Source: Bacteroidota bacterium (GTDB taxonomy: Bacteria; Bacteroidota; Bacteroidia; Chitinophagales; LD1). From it: a DNA stretch of 64,000 nucleotides. The stretch covers positions 1 through 64,000 of the forward strand of contig JADKJG010000009.1 of the NCBI GenBank assembly GCA_016722375.1, given 5' to 3'. Every line of letters begins with the position of its first letter. The first letter of the stretch is position 1. The position numbers and the translations under genes are program-made. Below are positions 26,179-35,299 of this stretch, one piece after another. A model generated the notes under the pieces. The model was not told the origin of the DNA. It saw only the letters and a program-made list of their open reading frames with translations, and ran no database searches.

Positions 26179-27096
26179 ATGTTTGCCTCAACGTTTAAAA
26201 ATGAAGAAGATGGTTTCAAGAGAAAGAAATCTGTGGTGGCCGGGCTTTTCACGGCTTTCCTCCACGGCATCATTCTTGTGATTCTTCTATTCAGCATTCT
26301 AAGAACTCCTCTTCCTCCCTTTGAAGATAATGCCGGTGGAATGGCCATCAACTTTGGAACGGATGAAGTAGGAACCGGTGATGAACAACCGTTTACATAC
26401 AATCCGGGCCCGACAGAAGCAAAGGAGACCGCACCCGCCGCAGCGAAACAACCGGAAGCAACCGCACCGGAAGAATTGATTTCGCAGGAGACCGAAGAGA
26501 GTGAAGTGGTAGCTCCGAAGGTGGAGAAAGCTAAGATCAAACCCAAGGTGAATGAAAATGCGGTGTTCAAAAAGAATCCTACTCCGGTGGTCAATACAAA
26601 ACCATCCAACAACACCAAGCCGGTAGAAAATGTGGTGCCTCAACCCAAAGCAGACCCCAATGCGCTATTCAACAAAGGGGCTTATGGAAAACCAAACAAC
26701 AGCCGAGGCGATGGAACCGGTGGCGGACAGGGCGACCAAGGCAAACCGGATGGAGATCCTAATTCAAGAAATTATTTAGGAGATGGCGGCAATGGAAACG
26801 GCAGCGGTGGTGGAAAAGGAGACCTGAACGGAGGATTCAGTCTTCATGGAAGAAACAAACTAAGCCTGCCTTCACCTCAACAATGCAGCTCGCAAGGCAA
26901 GGTGGTTGTTCATATAAAGGTGGACAAAAGCGGCAAGGTGGTAGAGGCTGTTTTCAAACGATTTGAATCTACCGTCTTTGATGATTGCAATGTGAACAAC
27001 GCTCTCAGCGCAGCACGCAAAGCCACTTTCAACGCCGATGCCAATGCACCGGATGTGCAGGAAGGCACCATTTCTTATATCTACAAGGTTCGCTGA
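26179..27096 (+). CDS. TonB-like energy transducer
   Basis: 305 residues. There is one N-terminal helix (VVAGLFTAFLHGIILVILLF), then a long Pro/Glu/Lys and Gly/Asn-rich linker (about residues 60-225) that spans the periplasm. The C-terminal TonB-like domain is GKVVVHIKVDKSGKVVEAVF ... CNVNNALSAARKATFNADA ... GTISYIYKVR. It couples ExbB/ExbD to TonB-dependent receptors such as that at 16403-18817. The glycine-rich half of the linker is unusually long. A 106-bp gap separates it from exbD. Confidence 0.85.
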   Translation: MFASTFKNEEDGFKRKKSVVAGLFTAFLHGIILVILLFSILRTPLPPFEDNAGGMAINFGTDEVGTGDEQPFTYNPGPTEAKETAPAAAKQPEATAPEELISQETEESEVVAPKVEKAKIKPKVNENAVFKKNPTPVVNTKPSNNTKPVENVVPQPKADPNALFNKGAYGKPNNSRGDGTGGGQGDQGKPDGDPNSRNYLGDGGNGNGSGGGKGDLNGGFSLHGRNKLSLPSPQQCSSQGKVVVHIKVDKSGKVVEAVFKRFESTVFDDCNVNNALSAARKATFNADANAPDVQEGTISYIYKVR

Positions 27097-27241
27097 GTAT
27101 CTAATTGGGCATTTACTGGTTATTTGTTCTATCTATTGAAGATAGGCCGCAATTAAAATATGGTTATTGAGTCCGTGGTTTTTGGAGAGCGATAGGTAGA
27201 TTTCATTATTTGCTTTTAGATTTCGGGCGAAATAGAAATAA

Positions 27242-28468
27242 ATGACCTACGGCGAAACACTCTATTATCTGTTAGAACAATTACCCATGTTCCAAAGGGT
27301 GGGTGCCGCCGCCTACCGAAAGGACTTGGGAAACATCACCAGTCTTTGCGACATTCTCGGTAATCCTCAAATAGATTTAAAGTGCATTCATGTGGCGGGA
27401 ACGAACGGCAAGGGGAGTGTGGTGCATTTGCTTTCCTCGGTACTGCAAGAGCAGGGGTACAAGGTGGGTACATTTGTTTCTCCACACTATAAAGATTATC
27501 GCGAGCGGATAAAAATAAACGGCCAATACATCAGCAAGGACTACGTCACCAAATTTGTTTCTAAGCATATTCAGTCTTTTAAGAAGGTGGACGCCTCCTT
27601 CTTTGAAATCACCACGGCGATGGCCTTTGCTTATTTCAAAGAAAAGAAGGTGGACTTTGTCGTGATAGAAACCGGTATGGGTGGAAGACTGGATTCTACT
27701 AATATCATCCAACCTATTCTTTCGGTCATCACCAATATCAGCTTTGATCATCAGCAGTTTTTGGGAAAAACACTGGCTAAGATTGCTAAGGAGAAGGCGG
27801 GAATTATCAAAAGAAATGTCCCTGTGGTAATTGGTGAAACGGTGAAAGAAACTAAACCGGTGTTTATACAAAAAGCCAAAGCTGCGGGTTCTGATATTTA
27901 TTTCGCTGAGAAGAAAATGCTTGATTTCAAAATGAAGATGCAAGGTGCCTATCAGGAAAAGAATATGGCTACGGTGCTTAAAGCTATTGAGGTGTTGCAA
28001 AAGGGAGGAATCAAAATATCAAAGCAATCAATCCGAAAAGGAATAGAGAACGTTTCGATGAACACTTCTTTTATAGGCCGATGGATGATTATAAGTCAAA
28101 AGCCAATGGTGATATTGGACAGTGCACACAATGAGGCAGGGTTGAGGGTGGTGGCCAAGGAGATTAAACAATTAGTCGCGCGCACACAAAGCGCTCAAGT
28201 ACATTTTGTTTATGGGACGGTGAATGACAAAGACATCAGTAGATGTTTGTCTGTACTGCCCAAAAGTGCTAAGTACTATTTCTGCAAAGCGAACATTCCG
28301 CGCGGAAGAAATGCAGATGAATTAAAGCAAGAAGCCATGAAGTATAAATTGAAGGGACAAACTTATCCTTCGGTAAAGAAGGCATATAAGGCTGCATTAG
28401 GTAATGCAAACAAGAAGGACTTGGTGATAGTTGCGGGAAGCGTGTTTGTGGTGGCGGAGGTGTTGTAG
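27242..28468 (+). CDS. folC: Bifunctional folylpolyglutamate/dihydrofolate synthase
   Basis: 408 residues. The ATP-binding P-loop is HVAGTNGKGSVVHLLSS. The Mur-ligase family motif ETGMGGRLDSTNII follows, with NISFDHQQFLG and the C-terminal ILDSAHNEAG. It adds glutamate to dihydropteroate and folates in folate biosynthesis. The length is typical. It converges with the minus-strand gene at 28474, 5 bp between stops. Confidence 0.93.
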   Translation: MTYGETLYYLLEQLPMFQRVGAAAYRKDLGNITSLCDILGNPQIDLKCIHVAGTNGKGSVVHLLSSVLQEQGYKVGTFVSPHYKDYRERIKINGQYISKDYVTKFVSKHIQSFKKVDASFFEITTAMAFAYFKEKKVDFVVIETGMGGRLDSTNIIQPILSVITNISFDHQQFLGKTLAKIAKEKAGIIKRNVPVVIGETVKETKPVFIQKAKAAGSDIYFAEKKMLDFKMKMQGAYQEKNMATVLKAIEVLQKGGIKISKQSIRKGIENVSMNTSFIGRWMIISQKPMVILDSAHNEAGLRVVAKEIKQLVARTQSAQVHFVYGTVNDKDISRCLSVLPKSAKYYFCKANIPRGRNADELKQEAMKYKLKGQTYPSVKKAYKAALGNANKKDLVIVAGSVFVVAEVL

Positions 28469-28473
28469 CCCAA

Positions 28474-29292
28474 CTATTCGAACACAACAATATTTCTATT
28501 GCTATATCCGTCAGAGATATTGGATTGTATTTGGCCTGGTTGGCCATCTCCCCAACCCACAGCCCAATCCATTTGAAGGGTGACAGGAACGCCGGGTGTA
28601 ACCGCATAAACACTGGTAAATGAAATATTCCAAGCGGCACCGGCACTGCCTGCAAAAGTACTGTTAGCCATTGATTGCCCTGCTCCAATAACTGCACTAT
28701 TACCGGTATCGCGAACTCGCATACCAACTAATGAATTTGTTTGGCGGGTCAAAAGTGAAAGAGCAGATAAATCTCCTGCAGCCGATGCGATAATGAAGAC
28801 AGTATCGCTCGAAGGGGTAAAAGTCAACGTCATCCCTGTCATTGGAGCAAAACCTGTAGTTTGTGTTCCGGTAAGATTGATGTCGGTTGTTCCTTTTACG
28901 GCCCAACGACCCCGTGGAGGGATAGTAGTAGAAAGTGTGCCTCCAGCATCCGTTAGGCTGAGTACATTAGTATTGGTATTGTAAGTCATCGAAGTATTGT
29001 TACTTCCTCCGCTTGCTCCGGCGCAAAGGTTCGTCCATACTCCGGCCTTATTGAAAAAGAAACATTGGATGTCTGTATCATAAACCAACAGACCATCTGC
29101 TGGCGAAGCAATAGCTGTTCTCTGTGCGGTAGTCATTCTGGGCACCAACATCCCTTTGTCATTGGCATTTAAGTGCAACAAGGCACTGGCATCAGGACTT
29201 GCAATTCCAATACCCACATTGCTTTGGCCAAAAGATGGAGAAGCAATAAGGATAAATAACGCGGCGAGAACTGGTAATAAAACTTTCTTCAT
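28474..29292 (-). CDS. Secreted structural repeat protein (tail-fibre-like start)
   Basis: 272 residues with signal peptide MKKVLLPVLAALFILIASPS. It begins with the pattern NVGIGIASPDASALLHLNAN then GMLVPRMTTAQRTAIASPAD and GLLVYDTD, common in Bacteroidota surface proteins that resemble phage tail-fibre necks. The remainder is a Thr/Gly/Asn-rich beta domain ending in SNRNIVVFE. No sorting domain is visible. The function is unknown, probably extracellular. Confidence 0.8.
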   Translation of the reverse strand: MKKVLLPVLAALFILIASPSFGQSNVGIGIASPDASALLHLNANDKGMLVPRMTTAQRTAIASPADGLLVYDTDIQCFFFNKAGVWTNLCAGASGGSNNTSMTYNTNTNVLSLTDAGGTLSTTIPPRGRWAVKGTTDINLTGTQTTGFAPMTGMTLTFTPSSDTVFIIASAAGDLSALSLLTRQTNSLVGMRVRDTGNSAVIGAGQSMANSTFAGSAGAAWNISFTSVYAVTPGVPVTLQMDWAVGWGDGQPGQIQSNISDGYSNRNIVVFE

Positions 29293-29555
29293 GAATCGTG
29301 ATTTCGGTTGTACGATTTTTAAAATGATAGATGTAAATATAACGAACAGGGTTGCTTACGGCTATTCAGGTGCCAATGATAAGTTATTTTCCAATAATGA
29401 AAAACCAACAAAAGCGGGATTAGTTGAAAACTTTAATGGAACCACAGATTTTTGAGTGAGAATGGTTCTTTTGTTTTCATTCATATACATACAGCCTATC
29501 CCTCTTTCAAGAACAAGTTTTTAGCTTTAATGAAATGCCTTATTCTTACCCCCGC

Positions 29556-31316
29556 ATGTCTATCAAGCGAATCTTCATACTGATATTTGTTCTGGTTGTT
29601 TCTGCTTCGGTGGCTCTGTCTCTCACCTATCGCACTTATAAAAAGCATCGTATTCCACCGCAGAGCAAAGACAGACCGCTGCGAACCCTCCATAGGTATC
29701 TAGACAATAAATACCTGCTTTATCAATTACCCAACGATTATTATAAAGGGGATACGCTGGCACAAAGTTTCGAGAAGGGGAACGCTGATTTTATCACTTC
29801 TTTCGAACCGCTTGGGTATTCATCTTCTTTACATCTGCAATACACGCATGTTTATAGCCCCGAATGTGTTTATCACACTTCTGACAAATCATGGAAATAT
29901 GCAGAGGTCTGCTTTCCGAATACCTGTTTGACGAAAGATTCCGCCTATGCCAGTGTAACAATTAGAAATACTGCGTCTTCCTCCCGTATATTTTATGTGC
30001 GTTTGTTCTATCAAAACACTTCCTACTGGTATCCAACGAATGATTCAATAAACATGGAACAGGAAGATTATCTCGATAATTATTACGGAGCATCGCGGGT
30101 TGTTTCCGTAAGTATCGCTGCTTTTGATTCAACGATTGTAAAAATTCCCTACCACATTGGGATGAACCCAAAAAGAGAATTCAATAATGAGCCACATAAA
30201 GACCCAGCTCGTCCCGGCAACTATGAGTTTATGGTGCTGGCGCTGACCAACCGCGATGAATTATTAATGAATGATGCTTTAGACTTGAAGGAGGTAAATC
30301 CTTTTGCTGTGGTGCAGAAAGACCGATTACAAAATGAAGGCAATAAGTACTTCAACCAAATGGCTTACACGCCACCCCAACATTTCAAATTTGTTTTTCT
30401 AGATGAATATTTTGACGGAATAAATGATTTAGCGCCCAATCATATCTATATCCCTAAAGACCGCGATGAGAAAAAACTTTGTGATACCTGTTCCGGTTGG
30501 TTTAGGAACACAATCAGTGAAAAATGGAAAGTAGGTGATTTTTTCCGCCACTTCGGCGAAAACTCTCGCTATGTGAAAGCTGATTACGGAGTGCGTAAGG
30601 AAAATTTCCATATTGATTCAAACGGAGTGGTTCTTGACATCCCTAAATCCACTACGACGAATTATCAAAAAACATGGGGTGAGTTTTTGTTTGGCCCTTC
30701 TTTTAAATATGGACACCTCACTGTTCGCGCGCGCTTTGCACAGATGATTAACTCAACCGGTACCCCCAATGGCATTATCCATAATCTGTGGCTCTATGAA
30801 CGCGACCACGAAATACCGGATACGGTCAATAACCCTTATCGCTATTTCAACGGGGCTGGAAATCAACCTTTTGAAATTGATTTTGAATTCTGGACCAGTC
30901 AGGATAATGTCAATACCATGTGGGACGATAACGGTTTTATCAATTACTCTATTGTGGATTATATGCGCAACCCTAATGTAGCGATGAAACCCGGTGAGAT
31001 GAAGGACATGGGGAAGTATAAAGTGAACCGTCTAAACAACCATCAACTCAATATTCCCGGTGGAAATATCAACCGGCTTTTCTTCAACCGCTTTCATACC
31101 TATGAATTATATTGGTATCCAGACCATGTTCGATTTCTGGTAGATGGTTATGAGCAAGCGGTGATTACCAAAGAGATGGCAAAAATACCCGATAAGTATA
31201 TGTTCCTTTGGATAAGTTCACCATTCTATCAAGACGGAACGTATTTTTCTCAATCTGAAATTCCATTTTTGGTAAAGGACAAAAAGACCGAGATTGACTA
31301 TATAAAGATTGAATAA
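29556..31316 (+). CDS. Glycoside hydrolase family 16-like protein, membrane-anchored
   Basis: The start is set at the ATG at 29556 (MSIKRIFILIFVLVVSASVA), giving one N-terminal helix; an ATG at 29535 adds seven residues. About 586 residues. Residues ~30-350 are an unrecognised N-terminal region. The C-terminal part is a concanavalin-like GH16 domain: SFKYGHLTVRARFAQM, the catalytic-type E-x-D-x-E in PFEIDFEFWTS, and HTYELYWYPDHVRFLVDGYE. GH16 enzymes cut beta-glucans, agar or similar polymers. The substrate is unknown and the large N-terminal region is not typical. Confidence 0.75.
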   Translation: MSIKRIFILIFVLVVSASVALSLTYRTYKKHRIPPQSKDRPLRTLHRYLDNKYLLYQLPNDYYKGDTLAQSFEKGNADFITSFEPLGYSSSLHLQYTHVYSPECVYHTSDKSWKYAEVCFPNTCLTKDSAYASVTIRNTASSSRIFYVRLFYQNTSYWYPTNDSINMEQEDYLDNYYGASRVVSVSIAAFDSTIVKIPYHIGMNPKREFNNEPHKDPARPGNYEFMVLALTNRDELLMNDALDLKEVNPFAVVQKDRLQNEGNKYFNQMAYTPPQHFKFVFLDEYFDGINDLAPNHIYIPKDRDEKKLCDTCSGWFRNTISEKWKVGDFFRHFGENSRYVKADYGVRKENFHIDSNGVVLDIPKSTTTNYQKTWGEFLFGPSFKYGHLTVRARFAQMINSTGTPNGIIHNLWLYERDHEIPDTVNNPYRYFNGAGNQPFEIDFEFWTSQDNVNTMWDDNGFINYSIVDYMRNPNVAMKPGEMKDMGKYKVNRLNNHQLNIPGGNINRLFFNRFHTYELYWYPDHVRFLVDGYEQAVITKEMAKIPDKYMFLWISSPFYQDGTYFSQSEIPFLVKDKKTEIDYIKIE

Positions 31317-31410
31317 GACTTAGCTAGCTTTGTAGGGTGTATGGTGCCTTTCTGTATCAGAAAATGGTTGGATTGGTAGGAAAACAATTAGGTTCAATCG
31401 GTAAACCGTT

Positions 31411-32382
31411 CTACCATTTTAACAAATAAGCAAAAATCAATGGCGCCACGATAGTCGCATCAGACTCAATAATAAACTTTGGAGTATCAATGCCCAGTTT
31501 TCCCCAAGTAATCTTTTCATTGGGTACTGCACCTGAGTAGGAGCCATAAGAAGTTGTCGAATCTGAAATCTGGCAGAAGTAACTCCAGAATGGAACATCA
31601 TGCCATTCCAAATCCTGATACATCATAGGTACGACGCAAATCGGGAAATCACCTGCAATGCCCCCGCCTATCTGAAAGAAACCAACTCCTTTACCGCTGC
31701 TGTTTTTGCGATACCAATCGCTGAGCCATACCATATACTCTATCCCTCCGCGAACTGTGGTAGCTTTGATGTCGTTCTTTATGCAATAGGAAGCGAAAAT
31801 GTTTCCCATTGTAGAATCTTCCCAACCGGGGCAGATAATCGGAATGTTCTTTTCGGCAGCGGCAATCATCCAGCTATGTTTCGGGTCAATCTCATAATAC
31901 TGTTTTAGCACTCCGCTCAGAATCATTTTGTACATGAATTCATGTGGGAAATAGCGCTCCCCTTTGGTGTCGGCATCTTTCCACAACTCATAAATATGTT
32001 TTTGCAAGCGGCGAAAGGCTTCCTCTTCAGGGATACAAGTATCGGTTACTCGGTTAAAGCCATTCTCCAGCAAATCCCATTCTTCTTTTGGCGAAAGGTC
32101 GCGATAGTTGGGAACGCGCTTATAATGAGAATGTGCCACTAGGTTCATCAAATCTTCTTCCAAGTTGGCACCGGTGCAGGAGATGATGGCAATTTTATCC
32201 TGCCTAATCATCTCTGCCAAAGAAATACCCAATTCAGCCGTGCTCATTGCGCCGGCCAACGTCACCATCATTTTGCCTCCTTCTGCCAAGTGTGTTTCGT
32301 AACCCTTTGCAGCATCCACCAGCGCGGCTGCGTTGAAGTGGCGATAATGATGGGTAATAAAGTCGCGGATTGGAGTAGCCAT
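31411..32382 (-). CDS. Deoxyhypusine synthase-like protein
   Basis: 323 residues. The NAD-binding and active-site segments of the deoxyhypusine synthase family are visible: MVTLAGAMSTAELG, AIISCTGANLEEDLMNL, PIICPGWEDSTMGNIFASY, and KITWGKLGID, which carries the lysine equivalent to the family's spermidine-accepting lysine. In eukaryotes and archaea the enzyme modifies eIF5A/aIF5A. Bacteria lack that target, so this may make homospermidine or another polyamine conjugate. That is inference from family knowledge. It is a single gene with no clear operon partner. Confidence 0.85.
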   Translation of the reverse strand: MATPIRDFITHHYRHFNAAALVDAAKGYETHLAEGGKMMVTLAGAMSTAELGISLAEMIRQDKIAIISCTGANLEEDLMNLVAHSHYKRVPNYRDLSPKEEWDLLENGFNRVTDTCIPEEEAFRRLQKHIYELWKDADTKGERYFPHEFMYKMILSGVLKQYYEIDPKHSWMIAAAEKNIPIICPGWEDSTMGNIFASYCIKNDIKATTVRGGIEYMVWLSDWYRKNSSGKGVGFFQIGGGIAGDFPICVVPMMYQDLEWHDVPFWSYFCQISDSTTSYGSYSGAVPNEKITWGKLGIDTPKFIIESDATIVAPLIFAYLLKW

Positions 32383-32563
32383 GTTTAAAGTTTTAGGTTC
32401 AAAATTGAGCGGCGAAAATGTAATTTTTTGTCGAATAGAATTCTAAAATCAATTTTACTTTTCAGGTCTTTATGTTTCGTTTAGATATCGGGATTATATT
32501 GGGGGTGGTATTTAACTTTAGAATAAATTGATTGCTCAAACGTATATTTAACAGCAAAATAGA

Positions 32564-33076
32564 ATGATGAAGCATCAGACCATACATGAATTCGTGGCAC
32601 GCGACTTGGGGGGCGCCAAGGTAGAACTGAAACAATATTCGGGTAAGGTGTTGCTAGTAGTAGACATCGCCTCTCATTGTGGCTTGACTCCTCAATTAAA
32701 GCATTTGCAGGAACTCTATTCTAAATATAAAGAACGGGGTTTTGAAATCTTGGCATTTCCTTCTGATGATTTTTACCAACAACCAGAGGACGGCCCAGAG
32801 ATTGAGATGTTTTGTCAGGATAACTACGGAGTTACTTTCCGCATTTTTGAGAAGGGTATCGTGAAGGGAAAACAGGCGCAGCCTGTTTATCATTATCTGG
32901 CAGATAAATCTCGCCTCGTAGGGATGAAGCTATATCCGCTGTGGAATTTTCAGAAATATCTTATTGACCAAAACGGTCAGGTGGTAGATTACTTTTTTCC
33001 TTGGACCAAGCCCCAAAGCGACAGTTTGACCGATGCTATTGAGAAAGAACTGACAAAACGACCTGTTGAAAAGTAA
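32564..33076 (+). CDS. Glutathione peroxidase family protein
   Basis: 170 residues. The peroxidatic cysteine is Cys39 in VVDIASHCGLTPQ. The other family segments are ILAFPSDDFYQQ and LWNFQKYLIDQNGQVVDYF (Trp/Asn of the catalytic tetrad). It uses Cys rather than selenocysteine, and such enzymes usually take electrons from thioredoxin. A thioredoxin gene lies 77 bp downstream, which fits. Two adjacent ATG codons (32564/32567) leave a one-residue ambiguity. Confidence 0.92.
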   Translation: MMKHQTIHEFVARDLGGAKVELKQYSGKVLLVVDIASHCGLTPQLKHLQELYSKYKERGFEILAFPSDDFYQQPEDGPEIEMFCQDNYGVTFRIFEKGIVKGKQAQPVYHYLADKSRLVGMKLYPLWNFQKYLIDQNGQVVDYFFPWTKPQSDSLTDAIEKELTKRPVEK

Positions 33077-33110
33077 ATATGGCATAGGCATGGTTATTGA
33101 CCTTGAGGGT

Positions 33111-33118
33111 TACTTTTG
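33111..33118 (+). promoter_or_regulatory. -7 promoter box upstream of trxA
   Basis: TACTTTTG matches the Bacteroidota TAnnTTTG -7 element, 35 bp before the trxA start. No convincing -33 element is seen. Confidence 0.4.
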
Positions 33119-33153
33119 CAAATTCAAAACCGATTTAAAAACAAATTAAAAAC

Positions 33154-33474
33154 ATGGCAACACAATTAACCGACAGCAATTTCAAGACTGAAGTTCTTGA
33201 CAATGACAAAGTAGCAGTGATAGATTTTTGGGCAGAATGGTGCGGGCCCTGCAAAGCACTCACTCCGATTATTGAAGAAATGTCGAAGGAGTTTGAAGGC
33301 AAAGCCCTCATTGGCAAAGTGGATGTGGACAGCAATCCAGAAACAGCCATGAAATATGGCATTCGCAATATTCCCACCATCCTTTTCATCAAAGGCGGGC
33401 AGGTAGTTGATAAGCAAGTAGGCGCGGTTCCCAAGGCGAGCCTAGTGGCTATGCTGAACAAGCATCTTTCTTAG
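33154..33474 (+). CDS. trxA: Thioredoxin
   Basis: 106 residues, the standard thioredoxin length. The active site is WAEWCGPCK (Cys30, Cys33), with the cis-proline loop IRNIPTILFIKGG. It reduces protein disulfides and can recycle the peroxidase encoded just upstream. Confidence 0.95.
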   Translation: MATQLTDSNFKTEVLDNDKVAVIDFWAEWCGPCKALTPIIEEMSKEFEGKALIGKVDVDSNPETAMKYGIRNIPTILFIKGGQVVDKQVGAVPKASLVAMLNKHLS

Positions 33475-33493
33475 TAGCAAAACGAATAGATAA

Positions 33494-33534
33494 GACACAA
33501 AGAGCGCAAAGAGATTTTTTGCGCTCTTTGTGTC
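33494..33534. terminator. 17-bp perfect hairpin after trxA
   Basis: The arm 33494-33510 (GACACAAAGAGCGCAAA) and its exact complement 33518-33534 are separated by a 7-nt loop. A T-rich stretch follows. It acts as a terminator or mRNA-end stabiliser for trxA. The stem is unusually long and perfect for a simple terminator. Confidence 0.8.
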
Positions 33535-33567
33535 TTTGTGGTTTCTTAGTTTCGCCGCCATCGCTCT

Positions 33568-34485
33568 ATGCCGGACTTAAATCATTTTCCCGAAATTGAA
33601 AACCTTGAACTGCTGGCTCGCCAGGTTGTAGAGGGTTTTATTATTGGTCTTCATAAATCTCCCTTCCACGGTTTTTCGGTCGAGTTTGCTGAGCATCGTC
33701 TTTATAATCCCGGCGAATCAACCCGCCATCTGGACTGGAAAGTCTTGGCCCGGACCGGCAAAATGTTTGTAAAACGTTTTGAAGAAGAAACCAACCTGCG
33801 TTGCCAGATTGTGATTGATGCTTCTTCGTCTATGTATTTTCCGAATGATAAAGATGCCAAGACGAATAAATTGCGTTTTTCGGTCTATTCTGCTGCGGCG
33901 CTCATCAACTTGCTCAAGCGGCAACGCGATGCCGCCGGGCTTAGCATTTTTACCGATGAAGTATTAGTCAATACTTCGGCGAAATCAAGTACGAAGCATC
34001 ATCAACTACTCTACGCTGAGTTGGAGAATCTTCTGAAGGAGAAACCTTTGAACGTGAAAACTTCGGCTGCTCGCTGTCTTCACCAGATTGCCGATACCAT
34101 TCACCGCCGCAGCATGATTATTCTCTTCAGCGATATGTTTGACAATATGGACCAAGAAGGAAGTGATGAACTGTTCTCGGCTTTGCAGCATTTGAAATAT
34201 AATAAGCATGAAGTGATACTTTTTCATGTGGTGGATAAACAAAAGGAATTGGATTTTGAATTTGAAAACCGTCCTTACGAGTTCATTGATATGGAATCGG
34301 GTGAAAAGGTGAAACTACATTCAAACGAAGTGAAGAGTTTTTATGTAGAACAGATGAAGAATTTTGAAAAAGAACTAAAGCTCCGCTGTGGTCAATATAA
34401 AATAGATTTTGTAGAGGCAGATATTAACCTTGATTTTCGTCAAGTCCTGACTCCCTTCCTGTTAAAACGGAGTAAAATGTTCTGA
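33568..34485 (+). CDS. DUF58 domain protein
   Basis: 305 residues. The DUF58 signature is HRLYNPGESTRHLDWKVLART ... VKRFEEE near the N-terminus, followed by a von Willebrand A-like fold with the metal-site start IVIDASSSMYF. DUF58 proteins commonly travel with MoxR ATPases and aerotolerance operons; no MoxR is adjacent here. The role is probably a metal-dependent adhesion or chaperone-like interaction. The alpha/beta hydrolase gene starts 8 bp after it. Confidence 0.88.
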   Translation: MPDLNHFPEIENLELLARQVVEGFIIGLHKSPFHGFSVEFAEHRLYNPGESTRHLDWKVLARTGKMFVKRFEEETNLRCQIVIDASSSMYFPNDKDAKTNKLRFSVYSAAALINLLKRQRDAAGLSIFTDEVLVNTSAKSSTKHHQLLYAELENLLKEKPLNVKTSAARCLHQIADTIHRRSMIILFSDMFDNMDQEGSDELFSALQHLKYNKHEVILFHVVDKQKELDFEFENRPYEFIDMESGEKVKLHSNEVKSFYVEQMKNFEKELKLRCGQYKIDFVEADINLDFRQVLTPFLLKRSKMF

Positions 34486-34493
34486 TAACTTTT

Positions 34494-35255
34494 ATGGAAT
34501 TGAACTACAAATCATTCGGGGAAGGGTTTCCGGTTGTGATTCTACATGGACTCTTTGGCTCATTGGATAATTGGCAAACTATTGCCAAAAAGCTGTCGGA
34601 TAAATTTCAGGTATATATCATTGACCAAAGGAACCACGGCAAATCTCCTCACAGTGATGAATTTAATTTCCAGCTTCTTTCAAACGACTTATTGGATTTC
34701 TTTGCGCAACACCAAATTGAAAAGGCCCATATCATCGGCCACTCGATGGGAGGGAAGACAGCCATGGCTTTTGCGCTGAATCATCCTGAAAAAGTAGAAA
34801 AATTAATTGTGGTAGATATCGCTCCGACGGCTTACGGTGACTATCATAACGATGTATTTAAGGCCCTATATGACTCTAAAGTGCATGACGCGGAGAGTAG
34901 AGAAGAAGTAGAACACACGCTCCGTGAACAATTGAAAGATGAATCTACTGTTCAGTTTTTATTGAAAGGTTTGAATCGGGATAAAGAGGGAAAGCATTTT
35001 GAATGGAAATTTAATCTGGATTCATTGAACAAGAATTACCAAATCATTTCCGGCGCGCTGAACTCTTCTGATACTTTCAAAGGTAAAACCTTATTTATCA
35101 AAGGAGAAACGTCCAACTATATCAATCCTTCTAACTATTCGGAACTCACTTCTTTATTCCCAAACCATGAATTAACTGAGATTAAAGCAGCGGGTCATTG
35201 GGTGCACGCTGAAAAGCCACAAGAATTTATCAATGAAGTAATCAGGTTCCTGTAA
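34494..35255 (+). CDS. Alpha/beta-fold hydrolase
   Basis: 253 residues. The oxyanion loop is VVILHGLFGSLDNW. The nucleophile elbow is IIGHSMGGKTA, with serine as catalytic nucleophile. The catalytic histidine is in AAGHWVHAEKP. It resembles YbfF-type esterases acting on acyl thioesters or small esters, but the substrate cannot be deduced. It starts 8 bp after the DUF58 gene. Confidence 0.9.
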   Translation: MELNYKSFGEGFPVVILHGLFGSLDNWQTIAKKLSDKFQVYIIDQRNHGKSPHSDEFNFQLLSNDLLDFFAQHQIEKAHIIGHSMGGKTAMAFALNHPEKVEKLIVVDIAPTAYGDYHNDVFKALYDSKVHDAESREEVEHTLREQLKDESTVQFLLKGLNRDKEGKHFEWKFNLDSLNKNYQIISGALNSSDTFKGKTLFIKGETSNYINPSNYSELTSLFPNHELTEIKAAGHWVHAEKPQEFINEVIRFL

Positions 35256-35272
35256 CCTTTTCTTCAAATTTT

Positions 35273-35280
35273 TACATTTG
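35273..35280 (+). promoter_or_regulatory. -7 promoter box upstream of fbaB
   Basis: TACATTTG fits the TAnnTTTG element exactly, 19 bp before the fructose-bisphosphate aldolase start. Confidence 0.45.
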
Positions 35281-35299
35281 CCGTTCTAAAAATCTGTAA

